Shown: piece by piece, positions 1-9,583 of the stretch
How positions within the stretch are numbered: position 1 is the first letter of the stretch
Layout: each line of letters begins with the position of its first letter
Assembly: GCA_011523845.1 (NCBI GenBank)
Contig: WTFV01000121.1
Span: forward strand, 1-64,000
Reading direction: 5' to 3'
DNA length: 64,000 bases
DNA from: Acidobacteriota bacterium
GTDB taxonomy: Bacteria; Acidobacteriota; Vicinamibacteria; Vicinamibacterales; UBA8438
Translations under genes and position numbers: made by a program
The notes under the pieces: model-generated
What the model saw: only the letters and a program-made list of their open reading frames with translations
Told to the model about the DNA's origin: nothing
Database searches by the model: none

Positions 1-202
1 AGCGAAGTGGCGGCAGGAAGTCCAGCAAAAAGTTATGGGCCACGGGCAGCGCTAGCTCGGGCAGGACATCCGCTACGCCCTCCGCCGGCTGCGGCGAAGC
101 CCGCTGTTCGCCTGGATCGCGATCGCTTCCCTCGCCCTCGGCATCGGCGCGAACACGGCTATCTTCTCGTTCGTCGACGCCATCCTGATTCAACGGCTGC
201 CC

Positions 203-2482
203 GTGCCCGAGCCGGACCGCCTCGTCACTTTCGCGCAGACACATCGCGGTGAACGGACTGGCGTCGTTTGGCCCTTGAGGACCATCGACGCTCTCGACGA
301 GGGGACTCCTGCGTTCGCGGGGATCTTCGGGTGGTTCTCCAGACCGATCAATTTGTCGACGGGCGACGACGGCCGGTGGGTGAACGGCGAACTGGTGACG
401 GGCCAGTACTACCGCACGCTGGGAGCAACCCCGGCCGTCGGCCGGCTGCTGAACGACGAGGACGTGCGGAACGCAAGCGCCGATCCGGTCTGCGTTCTCG
501 GCCACGGGCTCTGGCAGCGCGTGTTCGGCGGCGACCCCGGCGTTGTCGGACGGACCGTACTGCTGAACGGTCAGGGCTACCGTGTCGTCGGCGTGACGGC
601 GCGCGGCTTTCACGGCGCCGAACTGCACCGCCGTTTCGACGTCGCGGTACCGGCGACGCGGATCGGAGACTTCATGCCCGCCTTCGGTGGCGCGGCGGGC
701 GCGGAACGCATGCACACCATGTCGTGGCTGGTTCCGATGGGAAGAGTCGAGACCGGTGTCGCCAGGGCCGAGGCGCAACGACAGGTCTGGTTGGCGTTGC
801 AGGAAATCGACCCCGACAGGCAGGGCCGACCGCGGCTGCAGGACGGCGCCCAGGGATTCAACCCGACCCGGCAGGAATTCGGTCGACCCGTGCTGGTCCT
901 GATGGGTGTGGCCGGTCTCGTGCTGCTGGTGGCGTGCGCCAATCTGGCCAACCTGCTGCTGGCCAGGACGCAGGGGCGCACGGGCGAGCTCGGCGTACGC
1001 GTGTCTCTCGGGGCGTCCAGGGCCAGACTCGTACGCCAACTGCTGGCGGAAACCGCCGTGCTGGCGATCGCCGGCGGACTCGGCGGGTTCGCGCTGTCGT
1101 TCTGGATCGGCGACACCCTCACCGGGATTCTGAACGCCGGCCGGAGCGGCGCATCCACCGTGCACGTGACATCCGACGGCCCCGTGCTCGCGTTCGCCGC
1201 GCTCCTGACCTGCGCGACGGCGATTCTCTGCGGGCTGGCGCCGGCGTGGCAGGCAACCCGACCGGAGCTTTTCGGGCTTCTGAAGCGGGAACCGGCGACA
1301 AGCGGATCCGGGAACCGGATGGTCTTGTCCCGAACCCTGGTCGTGGTCCAGATCGCGGTGTCCGTCGCGGTCGTCTTCGGAGCGGGCCTGCTGACGCAGA
1401 CCCTGAGGACACTGGCGACGGTCGACCTCGGGTTCGACGCGGACAGGGTAATCGCGCTGCGAGTAGACCCCTCCGCAAGCGGCCGGTCCGGCGCGCAGGT
1501 CTCCGCGACCTACGACGAGATGCTCGCGCGCGCCCGCGCCCTGCCCGGCGTCACGGCGGCGAGCCTCGCTTCGAGTGCGCCCCACGGGACCATGTCCGTC
1601 ACGATGGGCATCGAAGTGCCGGGCTACATCCCCGGGCAGATGCGCGGAAATACGGTCGTCAGCTTCAACTTCATCAGCTCCGGGCACTTCGAGACCTTGG
1701 GGCAATCCGTGATCCGCGGCCGGGACTTCGACGAACGCGACGGCAGGGGGCGTCCGCCGGTCGCCATCGTGAACGAGACGTTCGTCGAGCACTTTTTCGA
1801 CGGCCGGAACCCGATCGGGAGGCGCTTGCGCCAGGGCCGTGAAGAACTGGAGATCGTCGGCGTGGTGGCGGACTCGCGCGACCAGGCGATCAGAACCGGT
1901 CCCGCCGACACGGTATACATCCACGAGAAGCAGGGTCCGCAGTCCGGAATGACGCTGCTGGTGCGAGCCGGCGACGCCCCCGAGAGAGTCGTTCCGCCCC
2001 TGCTCGCCATCCTCGGGAGCATCGACCGCCGCATGCCCATCGCCTCCATGCACACCCTGGATGCGGACGTCGAGGCGGGAATCTCGTCGGAACGGATGCT
2101 CGGCTACCTGTCGACGCTGTTCGCCGCGCTCACCCTGCTGCTTTCCGGTATCGGTCTGTACGGGGTGCTTGCCGCTGCCGTCGTGCGCCGGACGCGCGAG
2201 ATCGGACTCCGGCTGGCCCTGGGCGCGCGCAGAGGCAACCTCGTCCTCCTGTTGGGGCGAGAAGGCGCAGCTCTCCTGATCGCGGGGGTGGCCGTCGGTG
2301 GATTCCTGGCGCTCGCAGGTGGGCAGGCTCTGGAGGGCGTGCTCTTCGGCGTGGCGGCAACCGATCCGCTCACGATGACCGGGAGCATCCTCGTCCTCAC
2401 CGCGGTGGCACTTCTGGCTACCGCGGTTCCGCTGCGGCACGCCCTGCGGGGCGACCCCATGGTCGCACTGCGCTCCGAGTAA
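203..2482 (+). CDS. ADOP-family FtsX/MacB-type permease, 5' truncated
   Basis: This is a large inner-membrane permease of the MacB/FtsX type, in the ADOP class common in Acidobacteriota. It has a MacB periplasmic core region, a first FtsX block around the LVACANLANLLLARTQ segment, and a second FtsX block near the C-terminus (GIGLYGVLAAAVVRRTREIG). The transported substrate is unknown and no ATPase gene is adjacent. Homology continues upstream of the first legal start (GTG 203): the same frame encodes DIRYALRRLRRSPLF and the first membrane helix from about position 56. That stretch has no ATG, GTG or TTG and is closed by an in-frame TAG at 53-55. The usual DELxxHxE N-terminal domain is therefore missing. 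I read this as a gene that has lost its 5' end and is probably inactive or poorly expressed. The C-terminus (MVALRSE) is normal. Confidence 0.85.
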   Translation: MPEPDRLVTFAQTHRGERTGVVWPLRTIDALDEGTPAFAGIFGWFSRPINLSTGDDGRWVNGELVTGQYYRTLGATPAVGRLLNDEDVRNASADPVCVLGHGLWQRVFGGDPGVVGRTVLLNGQGYRVVGVTARGFHGAELHRRFDVAVPATRIGDFMPAFGGAAGAERMHTMSWLVPMGRVETGVARAEAQRQVWLALQEIDPDRQGRPRLQDGAQGFNPTRQEFGRPVLVLMGVAGLVLLVACANLANLLLARTQGRTGELGVRVSLGASRARLVRQLLAETAVLAIAGGLGGFALSFWIGDTLTGILNAGRSGASTVHVTSDGPVLAFAALLTCATAILCGLAPAWQATRPELFGLLKREPATSGSGNRMVLSRTLVVVQIAVSVAVVFGAGLLTQTLRTLATVDLGFDADRVIALRVDPSASGRSGAQVSATYDEMLARARALPGVTAASLASSAPHGTMSVTMGIEVPGYIPGQMRGNTVVSFNFISSGHFETLGQSVIRGRDFDERDGRGRPPVAIVNETFVEHFFDGRNPIGRRLRQGREELEIVGVVADSRDQAIRTGPADTVYIHEKQGPQSGMTLLVRAGDAPERVVPPLLAILGSIDRRMPIASMHTLDADVEAGISSERMLGYLSTLFAALTLLLSGIGLYGVLAAAVVRRTREIGLRLALGARRGNLVLLLGREGAALLIAGVAVGGFLALAGGQALEGVLFGVAATDPLTMTGSILVLTAVALLATAVPLRHALRGDPMVALRSE

Positions 2483-2609
2483 CAGGCAACGTTCGCAACC
2501 TCGGGATGCCCGCACGGACGGGATCGGACGAAGTCGCCGCGGCACGCTTACCTTTCGATGGCGGGTATCCCGACGCACCGGCGACGCCGAAGAACCAGCC
2601 GGCAGAACA

Positions 2610-2723
2610 ATGACAGCCGACCGTCTCGACCTGCCGCAGGGCACGGGCAGTCCCTGCCGCACGCTTACCTTGCACTTCGACAGGAGACGTGCTACGCTTG
2701 CTCTTGTCGAAGTACAAGGGTGA
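2610..2723 (+). pseudogene. padR 5' remnant
   Basis: The first 12 codons (2610-2645) read MTADRLDLPQGT. This nearly matches the start of the intact PadR gene at 5697 (MTTERLDLPQGT), with 30 of 36 bases shared. After that the frame no longer resembles PadR and ends at a TGA at 2721-2723. It sits just after an ADOP permease. PadR genes normally accompany ADOP permeases, so this looks like what is left of a deleted padR. A 13-base direct repeat (2542-2554 and 2659-2671) flanks the remnant. Confidence 0.6.
2670..2698 (+). promoter_or_regulatory. putative sigma-70-like promoter for the ccm cluster
   Basis: TTGCAC at 2670-2675 is followed by a 17-base spacer and TACGCT at 2693-2698. A purine-rich ribosome site (GGGGAG, 2733-2738) and the ccmE start at 2746 lie downstream. 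Hexamers and spacing fit a housekeeping promoter. This is inferred from pattern only. Confidence 0.4.
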
Positions 2724-2745
2724 CCGCGAGCGGGGAGTGCGACCG

Positions 2746-3195
2746 ATGCCTGACAAAGCCGTGAAGATCGTGTTGACCACCGGCATTCTGTGCGCCGCGT
2801 TCGTCGGCCTGCTCTGGACGACGATGCAGGAGGGCACGCAGTACTACCTGGAGGTCGAAGAGGTGATGGCCGATCCCGTGGAATGGGACGGCAAGCCGCT
2901 GCAGGTGCACGGGTATGCGGCCAACGTGATGCGCCGTCCGAAGACGCTGGACTACCGCTTCGAGATCACCGACAGCGTGGGGGGGCGCACGTACGTTCTG
3001 AACGCGGTCTACAGCGGCATCGTACCGGACACGTTCGACAACCACGCGGAGGTGGTGGCGACGGGCCGTCTCGACGGCGACACGCTGCACATCGACGCCG
3101 ACGGCATCATGGCCAAGTGCCCGTCGAAGTACGAGGAGCGGCCCGCGGTGGCGGGCGACTACGCCTCCGCCACCGGCAGCGCGGCCAGCAACTGA
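2746..3195 (+). CDS. ccmE: cytochrome c maturation heme chaperone CcmE (Cys-type)
   Basis: CcmE receives heme from the CcmABCD complex and carries it, covalently attached, to the CcmF ligation module on the periplasmic side. The 149-residue protein has an N-terminal membrane anchor (about residues 6-25) and the OB-fold core, including LQVHGYAANV and VVATGRLDGDTLHIDADGI. The heme-binding motif, usually HxxxY, reads CPSKY here (Cys125, Tyr129). This is the CxxxY variant known from archaea and some anaerobic bacteria. The ATG at 2746 is chosen because it follows a good GGGGAG site and starts right before the anchor. ccmF, ccmC and a ccmD-like gene follow on the same strand. Confidence 0.88.
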   Translation: MPDKAVKIVLTTGILCAAFVGLLWTTMQEGTQYYLEVEEVMADPVEWDGKPLQVHGYAANVMRRPKTLDYRFEITDSVGGRTYVLNAVYSGIVPDTFDNHAEVVATGRLDGDTLHIDADGIMAKCPSKYEERPAVAGDYASATGSAASN

Positions 3196-3303
3196 TCCCG
3201 AAAGTCCCGAGGTCTGTCGGGAACGGCGCGGAAAGACCCGCGGACGGTTGGTTCCGCTGGGTCGGCGCCGCAACCCGGCAGTGCATGTGGAGGTCGTATC
3301 CCG

Positions 3304-4563
<1,260 letters not shown>

Positions 4564-4643
4564 AGCCGCTTCGCGTTCCTGGCCGGCGGCGCGCCCGGCC
4601 GGGACGTGGGCGCGGCGGCCACGACCTCGGAGCTCATGACGCC

Positions 4644-5315
4644 ATGACCTGGAAGACCGGACGATCGCCGTTCGCGTCGCTCGCTGTGGGGACGGTCATG
4701 TTCGCCGCAGCGCCGGTCGTGATCGCCATGGCGCCGTACGAGGCGACCATGGGGCTCGCGGGCAAGATCTTCTACTTCCATGTCCCTGCCTGGATCGTGA
4801 TGTTCGCCGCGATCTTCGTTTGCGGCACGGCGAGCGGCATCCACCTGTTCAGGGAGCGCCCGGAGGCGGATCGGCTCGCGGTCGCCGCAGCCGAGGTGAC
4901 GGTGCTCTTCGGCCTGATGGGGCTGATTACCGGACCGCTGTGGGGCCGCGTGTCCTGGGGCACCTGGTGGCCGTGGGACGTCAGGACGACGCTGGCGCTG
5001 ATCCTGGAGATGAACTTCATCGCCTACCTGCTGCTCCGGAAGTACGGCGGGCCCGGATCCGACAAGCTCGCCGCAGGCCTCGCGCTGTTCGGGATGTTCA
5101 ACGTCCCGATCGTCTACCTGTCGGTCAACGTCTGGCGGACGCTCCATCCGCCGACCACGGTCGTGCCGAACTTGCCGCTGACGATGGGTGTTCCGTTCCT
5201 GTGGTGCGTGCTGGCTTACCTCGCACTGTTTCTCGTCATGCTCGGTGGACGCCGCCAGCTGGAGGAGCAGCGCGCCTCTGTCGACCGCCTGTGGCTGGCG
5301 TATGACGAAGACTGA
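4644..5315 (+). CDS. ccmC: heme exporter / cytochrome c maturation protein CcmC
   Basis: CcmC is the inner-membrane protein that presents heme to CcmE. The 223-residue sequence has six predicted membrane helices and the heme-binding tryptophan motif WGTWWPWDVR. It also has the conserved FHVPAW segment before the motif and the NVWRTLHPP loop after it, whose His residues ligate heme in the family. The start ATG at 4644 follows a CGGAG ribosome site about 10 bases upstream. The 3' end overlaps the ccmD-like gene, so the two are probably translationally coupled. The CcmA and CcmB partners are not in this window. Confidence 0.93.
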   Translation: MTWKTGRSPFASLAVGTVMFAAAPVVIAMAPYEATMGLAGKIFYFHVPAWIVMFAAIFVCGTASGIHLFRERPEADRLAVAAAEVTVLFGLMGLITGPLWGRVSWGTWWPWDVRTTLALILEMNFIAYLLLRKYGGPGSDKLAAGLALFGMFNVPIVYLSVNVWRTLHPPTTVVPNLPLTMGVPFLWCVLAYLALFLVMLGGRRQLEEQRASVDRLWLAYDED

Positions 5316-5700
5316 CCCAACGATGACGAGACACGTGTCGGCGACGAATGACGGTCGGGGCGACGGCGGACGCCGCAGGTGGACGGTCCGCGCCGTGGCG
5401 CTGGCACTCGCGGCCGGCGGGCTGGCCAGCGCCGGCGCGGCGCCGGTTCCGGCGGCCATGCAACCGCCGGTCATCGAGGAATTCGTCCCGATCGACGAGC
5501 TGCCCGAAGAGGATCGCCTGCCCGCGGCCCCGTTCCTCATCGCCGCCTACTCGATCGTCTGGGTTCTCGCGTTCGGATATTTCTGGCTGCTTTCCCGGCG
5601 ACAGTCCGCGGTAGAGCGGGACCTGGCCGCGCTGTCCCGCCGCCTTCCAGTCCCGGACGACGACGATACTCCGGGGACGGCCGGGGAGAAGCAACCATGA
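5302..5700 (+). CDS. CcmD-like small membrane protein with N-terminal extension
   Basis: CcmD helps release holo-CcmE from CcmABC. The core here is a single membrane helix followed by a charged tail (FLIAAYSIVWVLAFGYFW, then SRRQSAVERDLAALSRRL), as in CcmD proteins. Before it lies an extension with a signal-peptide-like stretch (AVALALAAGGLASAGAA) and a short acidic linker, a layout I associate with acidobacterial CcmD-type proteins. The start could be ATG 5302, which overlaps ccmC by 14 bases, or ATG 5323. The stop codon overlaps the ATG of the downstream padR (ATGA). Family assignment rests on length, helix and tail pattern and gene position. Confidence 0.7.
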   Translation: MTKTDPTMTRHVSATNDGRGDGGRRRWTVRAVALALAAGGLASAGAAPVPAAMQPPVIEEFVPIDELPEEDRLPAAPFLIAAYSIVWVLAFGYFWLLSRRQSAVERDLAALSRRLPVPDDDDTPGTAGEKQP

Positions 5701-6029
5701 CGACCGAACGCCTCGACCTGCCGCAGGGCACGCTCGAGTTGCTGATTCTCAAGACGCTGGCGCTGGAGCCGCGGCACGGCTGGGGTATCTCCGAGCGGAT
5801 TCGGCAAGTGTCGCGCGAGGTTCTGGAAGTGCGCCAGGGGTCGCTCTATCCGGCGCTGCACCGCCTGGAGCGGCGCGGCTGGATCGCCGCGTCGTGGGGG
5901 ACGTCCGAGCACAACCGGCGGGCCAAGTACTACGCGTTGACACCGAAAGGACGCCGGCAGCTCGAATCCGACGTCGAGGCGTGGCGTGCGCTCACGACGG
6001 CAGTGGGCCACGTGCTCGATGCCGGCTAG
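5697..6029 (+). CDS. PadR-family transcriptional regulator
   Basis: This 110-residue winged-helix repressor of the short PadR type shows LDLPQGTLELLILKTL at the N-terminus. The recognition and wing region runs through RQGSLYPALHRLERRG, AKYYALTPKGRRQL and a C-terminal dimerisation helix. In Acidobacteriota such proteins typically precede ADOP permeases, and here one starts 58 bases downstream. The ATG overlaps the stop of the ccmD-like gene and follows GGGGAG inside it, so its translation looks coupled to the ccm cluster. I see no separate operator in front of it. Confidence 0.92.
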   Translation: MTTERLDLPQGTLELLILKTLALEPRHGWGISERIRQVSREVLEVRQGSLYPALHRLERRGWIAASWGTSEHNRRAKYYALTPKGRRQLESDVEAWRALTTAVGHVLDAG

Positions 6030-6087
6030 GAGTCCGTCACAGGTAGAGGTTTCGGAGCAGACGACACCTGCCCCAGCGAGTACACCG

Positions 6088-8805
6088 ATGCTGGACGACT
6101 TCCGCTTTCGGCTACGCACCCTCTTCCGCCGCGACGCCGCGGAAGACGACCTCGACGACGAGCTGCGCTTCCATCTCGAACGCGCCGCCGAGCAGCACGA
6201 GGCGCGCGGGCTGTCGGCCCGGGAAGCCCGGCGGCGGGCACGGCTGGAGTTCGGCCAGGTGGACGCCATCAAGGACGAATGCCGGCAGAGTTGGGGCATC
6301 CGGCAACTCGACGCCGTGCATCAGGACGTCGTCTATGCGCTGCGACTGATCCGGAAGCATCCTGCGCTGTCGGCGGTCGCGGCCGTCTCGCTGGCGATCG
6401 GGATCGGTCTCAACACGGCGCTCTTCGCGTTGCTGGACGGCACGATCCTGCGCCGGCTGCCGGTCGACCGACCGGAGCAGCTCGTCGACGTCTACACCAG
6501 CGACGTCGACGGCTTCTCCTGGTACGGGAGCTCGTATCCGGATTACCTCGATCTGCGCCGCGGCACCCGGACACTCAGCGGTCTGGTGGGCTACGTGCCG
6601 GCGGTAGGAGCCGTCAGGTTCGGCGATCGGACCCGGACGCTGGCCGGCGAAGCAGTCACGGGCAACTACTTTCAGCTTCTCGGTGTTCCGGCGGCGCATG
6701 GGCGCACTCTGCGGCCGGATGACGACCGCCCCGGCTCTTCCCCGGTGGTGGTGATTTCGTCCGGTCTGTGGTCCGACCTGTTCGCCGAGGATCCCGAAGT
6801 CATTGGACGGTCGCTCCGGATCGGCGGTCGTTCCTACGCCATCGTCGGCGTGGCGCCCGAGGGCTTCGGGGGGCTGACGCCGCCGGTCCTCAGGCCCGGG
6901 TTCTGGATGCCGATGGCCTGGATCGACGACGTCCAGCCGACCGTGATGCACAACGGATCGCCTGCGCCCGGATCTACCCGACTGGAGAGCCGTGGGTTGC
7001 GCTGGCTGCTCGTGAAGGGGCGACTCCGGGACGGCGAAACCGAGGCCAGCGCCAACGGCGACCTGAACGGAATCATGCAGGCGCTCGAAGCGGCGCACCC
7101 CGATTCGAACGAGGGACTCCGCGCGACCGTCATCCCGACGGGGGACGTGTCGACCCATCCAATGGTCGAAGAGCGCCTGCGCGCGGGCGCGCTCAGCCTG
7201 CTCGTGCTGCTCGGACTGGTTTTGCTGATCGCCTGCGCGAACGTCGCGGGGCTACTGCTGGCTCGGGCATCGGCGCGGCGGCGGGAGATCGGCCTGCGTC
7301 TCGCGGTCGGGGCGAGCCGGGGACGTCTGCTGCGCCAACTGCTCGTGGAGAGCATGGTGCTGGCGCTGTTCGGCGTGGCCGGCGGCATCGCACTGGCCTG
7401 GGGGCTTCTCGCGGGACTCGGCGCCGTCCGCGTATCGCTTCTGGTGCCGATTGCGCTCGATCTGTCGCTGACCGGCCGGGTGCTCGCCCTGGCGGTCGTC
7501 GCAGCGATGGGGGCCGGCATCGCGGCGGGCCTGATGCCGGCGTGGGCCGGCACGCGGTCCAGCGTGCTGGACGCGCTGGCCGGGCGCAGTCCCGATTGGT
7601 CGATCGGCGGTCGGCGGTGGAGCCTGCGGCAGGCGCTCGTTGCACTCCAGATCGCCGTCTGCCTGATGCTGCTCGTCGTGGCCGGCCTGCTCTCGCGCAA
7701 TCTGTTGGTGGCCAGCCGGATCGATCCCGGCTTTCGCGCCAACCGGGTCGCCTCGGTCACGGTCGGCCTCGGCCTCGTCGGATACGATGCGAACGAGGCT
7801 GCGCGGTTCCTCGAGCGTGCACGGGAGCGGGTGCGAGAGTTGCCCGGCGTCCAGGCGGCCGCCCACGCCGACCGTTCGCCCCTGTCCATCAACTTCAACC
7901 AGGCCGCCATCGGACCGGCCGACGGCCACGGACTGGACGCGCCGGCTCGTTCGGTCGAGACGGTGACCGTCAGCGAGGAGTACTTCGACGCCCTCGGGAC
8001 GCCGATGCTCGAGGGCCGGGCCTTCGACAGCACCATCGATACGCCCGAATCGCCCCGGGTGGCGATCGTCAACGAGGCGCTGGCACGGCGATGGTGGGCG
8101 GGTACGAGCGCCGTCGGCAGGCGCATTCGGCCGGGAGGCGCGGGCAGCAGGCAACCGCCGGTGGAGATTGTCGGCGTCGTCCGCGACTACAAGGTCCGGT
8201 TTCTCCAGGAGCCGGCCACGCCGTACGTCCACTACGCCGCGTCGCAGCGGCCCGGAATGATGAATCTCGTCCCCGTGCTGCTCGCGCGCACCGCGGGCGA
8301 TCCCGGCGCGCTGGGCGCGACGATGCAGGAGGAGCTGCGGGCAATCGATCCGGACGTCGTTTTCTGGCAGGGGCGCTCGCTGCGCGACAACATCGCGGCC
8401 CAGTTGCTTCCGGCGCAGCTTCTCGCCGCAATGCTGGGTACAGCGGGACTCGTAGCCGTCTGGCTGGCCGCGATCGGTCTGTACGGCGTGATCGCCTACG
8501 CGATCGTGCGGCGGACACAGGAGATCGGCATCCGCATGGCGCTGGGCGCAACCCACCGCGACGTGCTGCGGCTCGTTGTCCGTCAAGGGGCCCTCGTCGT
8601 GGGTATCGGCGCGGTGCTGGGCTCGGCAGCGGCGTTCGCGGCGGCCCGCGCCACCGCCGGCGTGCTGTTCGGCATCGATGCGGCGGACGGGCTCGCCTGG
8701 GGTGGCGCGCTGGCCGTGCTGGTCGCCGTCTGTCTCCTGGCGCACGCGTTTCCGGCACTCCGTGCCGTTCGGGTAGCGCCCTCGGTGGCGCTGCGTGCAC
8801 AATGA
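6088..8805 (+). CDS. ADOP-family permease (MacB/FtsX type)
   Basis: This full-length ADOP permease has about 905 residues. It has the N-terminal cytoplasmic DDELRFHLERAAE and SAREARRRARLEFGQ domain (residues 20-60) and a first membrane helix near residues 90-115. A MacB periplasmic core and an FtsX block around LIACANVAGLLLARASARR follow, then a second periplasmic core and a C-terminal FtsX block (GLYGVIAYAIVRRTQEIG). Such proteins look like two fused MacB-type permeases without an ATPase, and their substrate is not known. The start ATG 6088 is chosen because it begins directly before the N-terminal domain; the frame is open further upstream. The preceding padR is probably its regulator. Confidence 0.93.
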   Translation: MLDDFRFRLRTLFRRDAAEDDLDDELRFHLERAAEQHEARGLSAREARRRARLEFGQVDAIKDECRQSWGIRQLDAVHQDVVYALRLIRKHPALSAVAAVSLAIGIGLNTALFALLDGTILRRLPVDRPEQLVDVYTSDVDGFSWYGSSYPDYLDLRRGTRTLSGLVGYVPAVGAVRFGDRTRTLAGEAVTGNYFQLLGVPAAHGRTLRPDDDRPGSSPVVVISSGLWSDLFAEDPEVIGRSLRIGGRSYAIVGVAPEGFGGLTPPVLRPGFWMPMAWIDDVQPTVMHNGSPAPGSTRLESRGLRWLLVKGRLRDGETEASANGDLNGIMQALEAAHPDSNEGLRATVIPTGDVSTHPMVEERLRAGALSLLVLLGLVLLIACANVAGLLLARASARRREIGLRLAVGASRGRLLRQLLVESMVLALFGVAGGIALAWGLLAGLGAVRVSLLVPIALDLSLTGRVLALAVVAAMGAGIAAGLMPAWAGTRSSVLDALAGRSPDWSIGGRRWSLRQALVALQIAVCLMLLVVAGLLSRNLLVASRIDPGFRANRVASVTVGLGLVGYDANEAARFLERARERVRELPGVQAAAHADRSPLSINFNQAAIGPADGHGLDAPARSVETVTVSEEYFDALGTPMLEGRAFDSTIDTPESPRVAIVNEALARRWWAGTSAVGRRIRPGGAGSRQPPVEIVGVVRDYKVRFLQEPATPYVHYAASQRPGMMNLVPVLLARTAGDPGALGATMQEELRAIDPDVVFWQGRSLRDNIAAQLLPAQLLAAMLGTAGLVAVWLAAIGLYGVIAYAIVRRTQEIGIRMALGATHRDVLRLVVRQGALVVGIGAVLGSAAAFAAARATAGVLFGIDAADGLAWGGALAVLVAVCLLAHAFPALRAVRVAPSVALRAQ

Positions 8806-8877
8806 ACCGGTCGCGCACGCGCGTCGGGGCGGCTGCGGCGGGTCGGCAGTCGGATTCTCATCCGTAAGGAGTGGTAC

Positions 8878-9351
8878 GTGCCAACCACGGGCTTTCTCGG
8901 CACGCGGGCGGACGCCTTGATCGATCTCGCGATCGTCTTCTTCGTCATCGCCCCGTTCCTGATGGTCTACGCGCTGCGCCTCGCCGCGCAGCGGCGGCAC
9001 CGCGAGCACCGCAACCTCCAGGCAGGCCTCCTGGCAGCCGCGATCGTGGCCGTGCTGATGCTGGAGATCAGCATCCGGTTCGGCAGCGCCGGGGAAGCCT
9101 ACGCCGCGAGCTCGCTGTACGCCCTGTACCGTCCGCAGATGGTTGCACTGTTCGTCGTGCACCTCGCGGTCGCCATCCCGACCTTCGTCCTCTGGTGCTG
9201 GCTGGCGGCGCTCTCGTGGCGCCGCTTCTCCCATACGCTCCCCGGCCCCTTCGGCCGGAAACACCGCCGTTGGGGCAAGCTCGCGTTCGTGGGCCTGTGC
9301 CTCTCGTCGGCAACCGGTACCGGCCTGTACGTCATGGGCTTCGCGTTCTGA
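8878..9351 (+). CDS. DUF420-type membrane protein (CtaM/YozB-like)
   Basis: This 157-residue protein has four predicted membrane helices. The layout of the DUF420 family is visible: an N-terminal helix, HREHRNLQ at the first loop, a helix ending VVHLAVAIPTFVLW, then GKHRRWGKLAF-type loops with His and Arg. Some members of this family take part in cytochrome oxidase assembly (CtaM), so a role in respiratory chain biogenesis is plausible beside the ccm genes. Function here is inferred. The start is GTG 8878, set by a strong AAGGAG site at 8866-8871. Confidence 0.8.
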   Translation: MPTTGFLGTRADALIDLAIVFFVIAPFLMVYALRLAAQRRHREHRNLQAGLLAAAIVAVLMLEISIRFGSAGEAYAASSLYALYRPQMVALFVVHLAVAIPTFVLWCWLAALSWRRFSHTLPGPFGRKHRRWGKLAFVGLCLSSATGTGLYVMGFAF

Positions 9352-9468
9352 CGTGCGTCATCCTGTCCGCAGTTCCGGCGCTGGCGCCGTGACCGCAAGG
9401 TCCCCTCCGCATCGGCCGCCCGGCGTGATGTAGAGTGACATCGACGGTCCGCTTGCGGCGAGAGCAAA

Positions 9469-9579
9469 CTAGTGCTGCGTCACGACTGAATGTTCGGATG
9501 CGCCGTGCTGTGATCGTCAACGATTGCGGGCTGTAAACCCATGTCCGTGTCCGAAGATTAGGGTGTGACGGAGCACTAG
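9469..9579. mobile_element. MITE-like inverted-repeat element
   Basis: A 111-base non-coding element is bounded by imperfect terminal inverted repeats of about 29 bases. Its outer arms are CTAGTGCTGCGTCAC and GTGACGGAGCACTAG (14 of 15 paired), with further matches inward to TTCGG. The ends carry TA within CTAG, as expected for IS630/Tc1-type target duplication. It has no reading frame of its own and ends 4 bases before the kinase start codon, so it may supply or disrupt that gene's promoter. No second copy was seen in this window. Confidence 0.55.
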
Positions 9580-9583
9580 CCAT

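Noticed and set aside
9352..9400. GGCGCTGGCGCC palindrome after the DUF420 gene as a terminator
   Set aside because: The stem is short and no T-run follows; GC-rich palindromes this small are common here.
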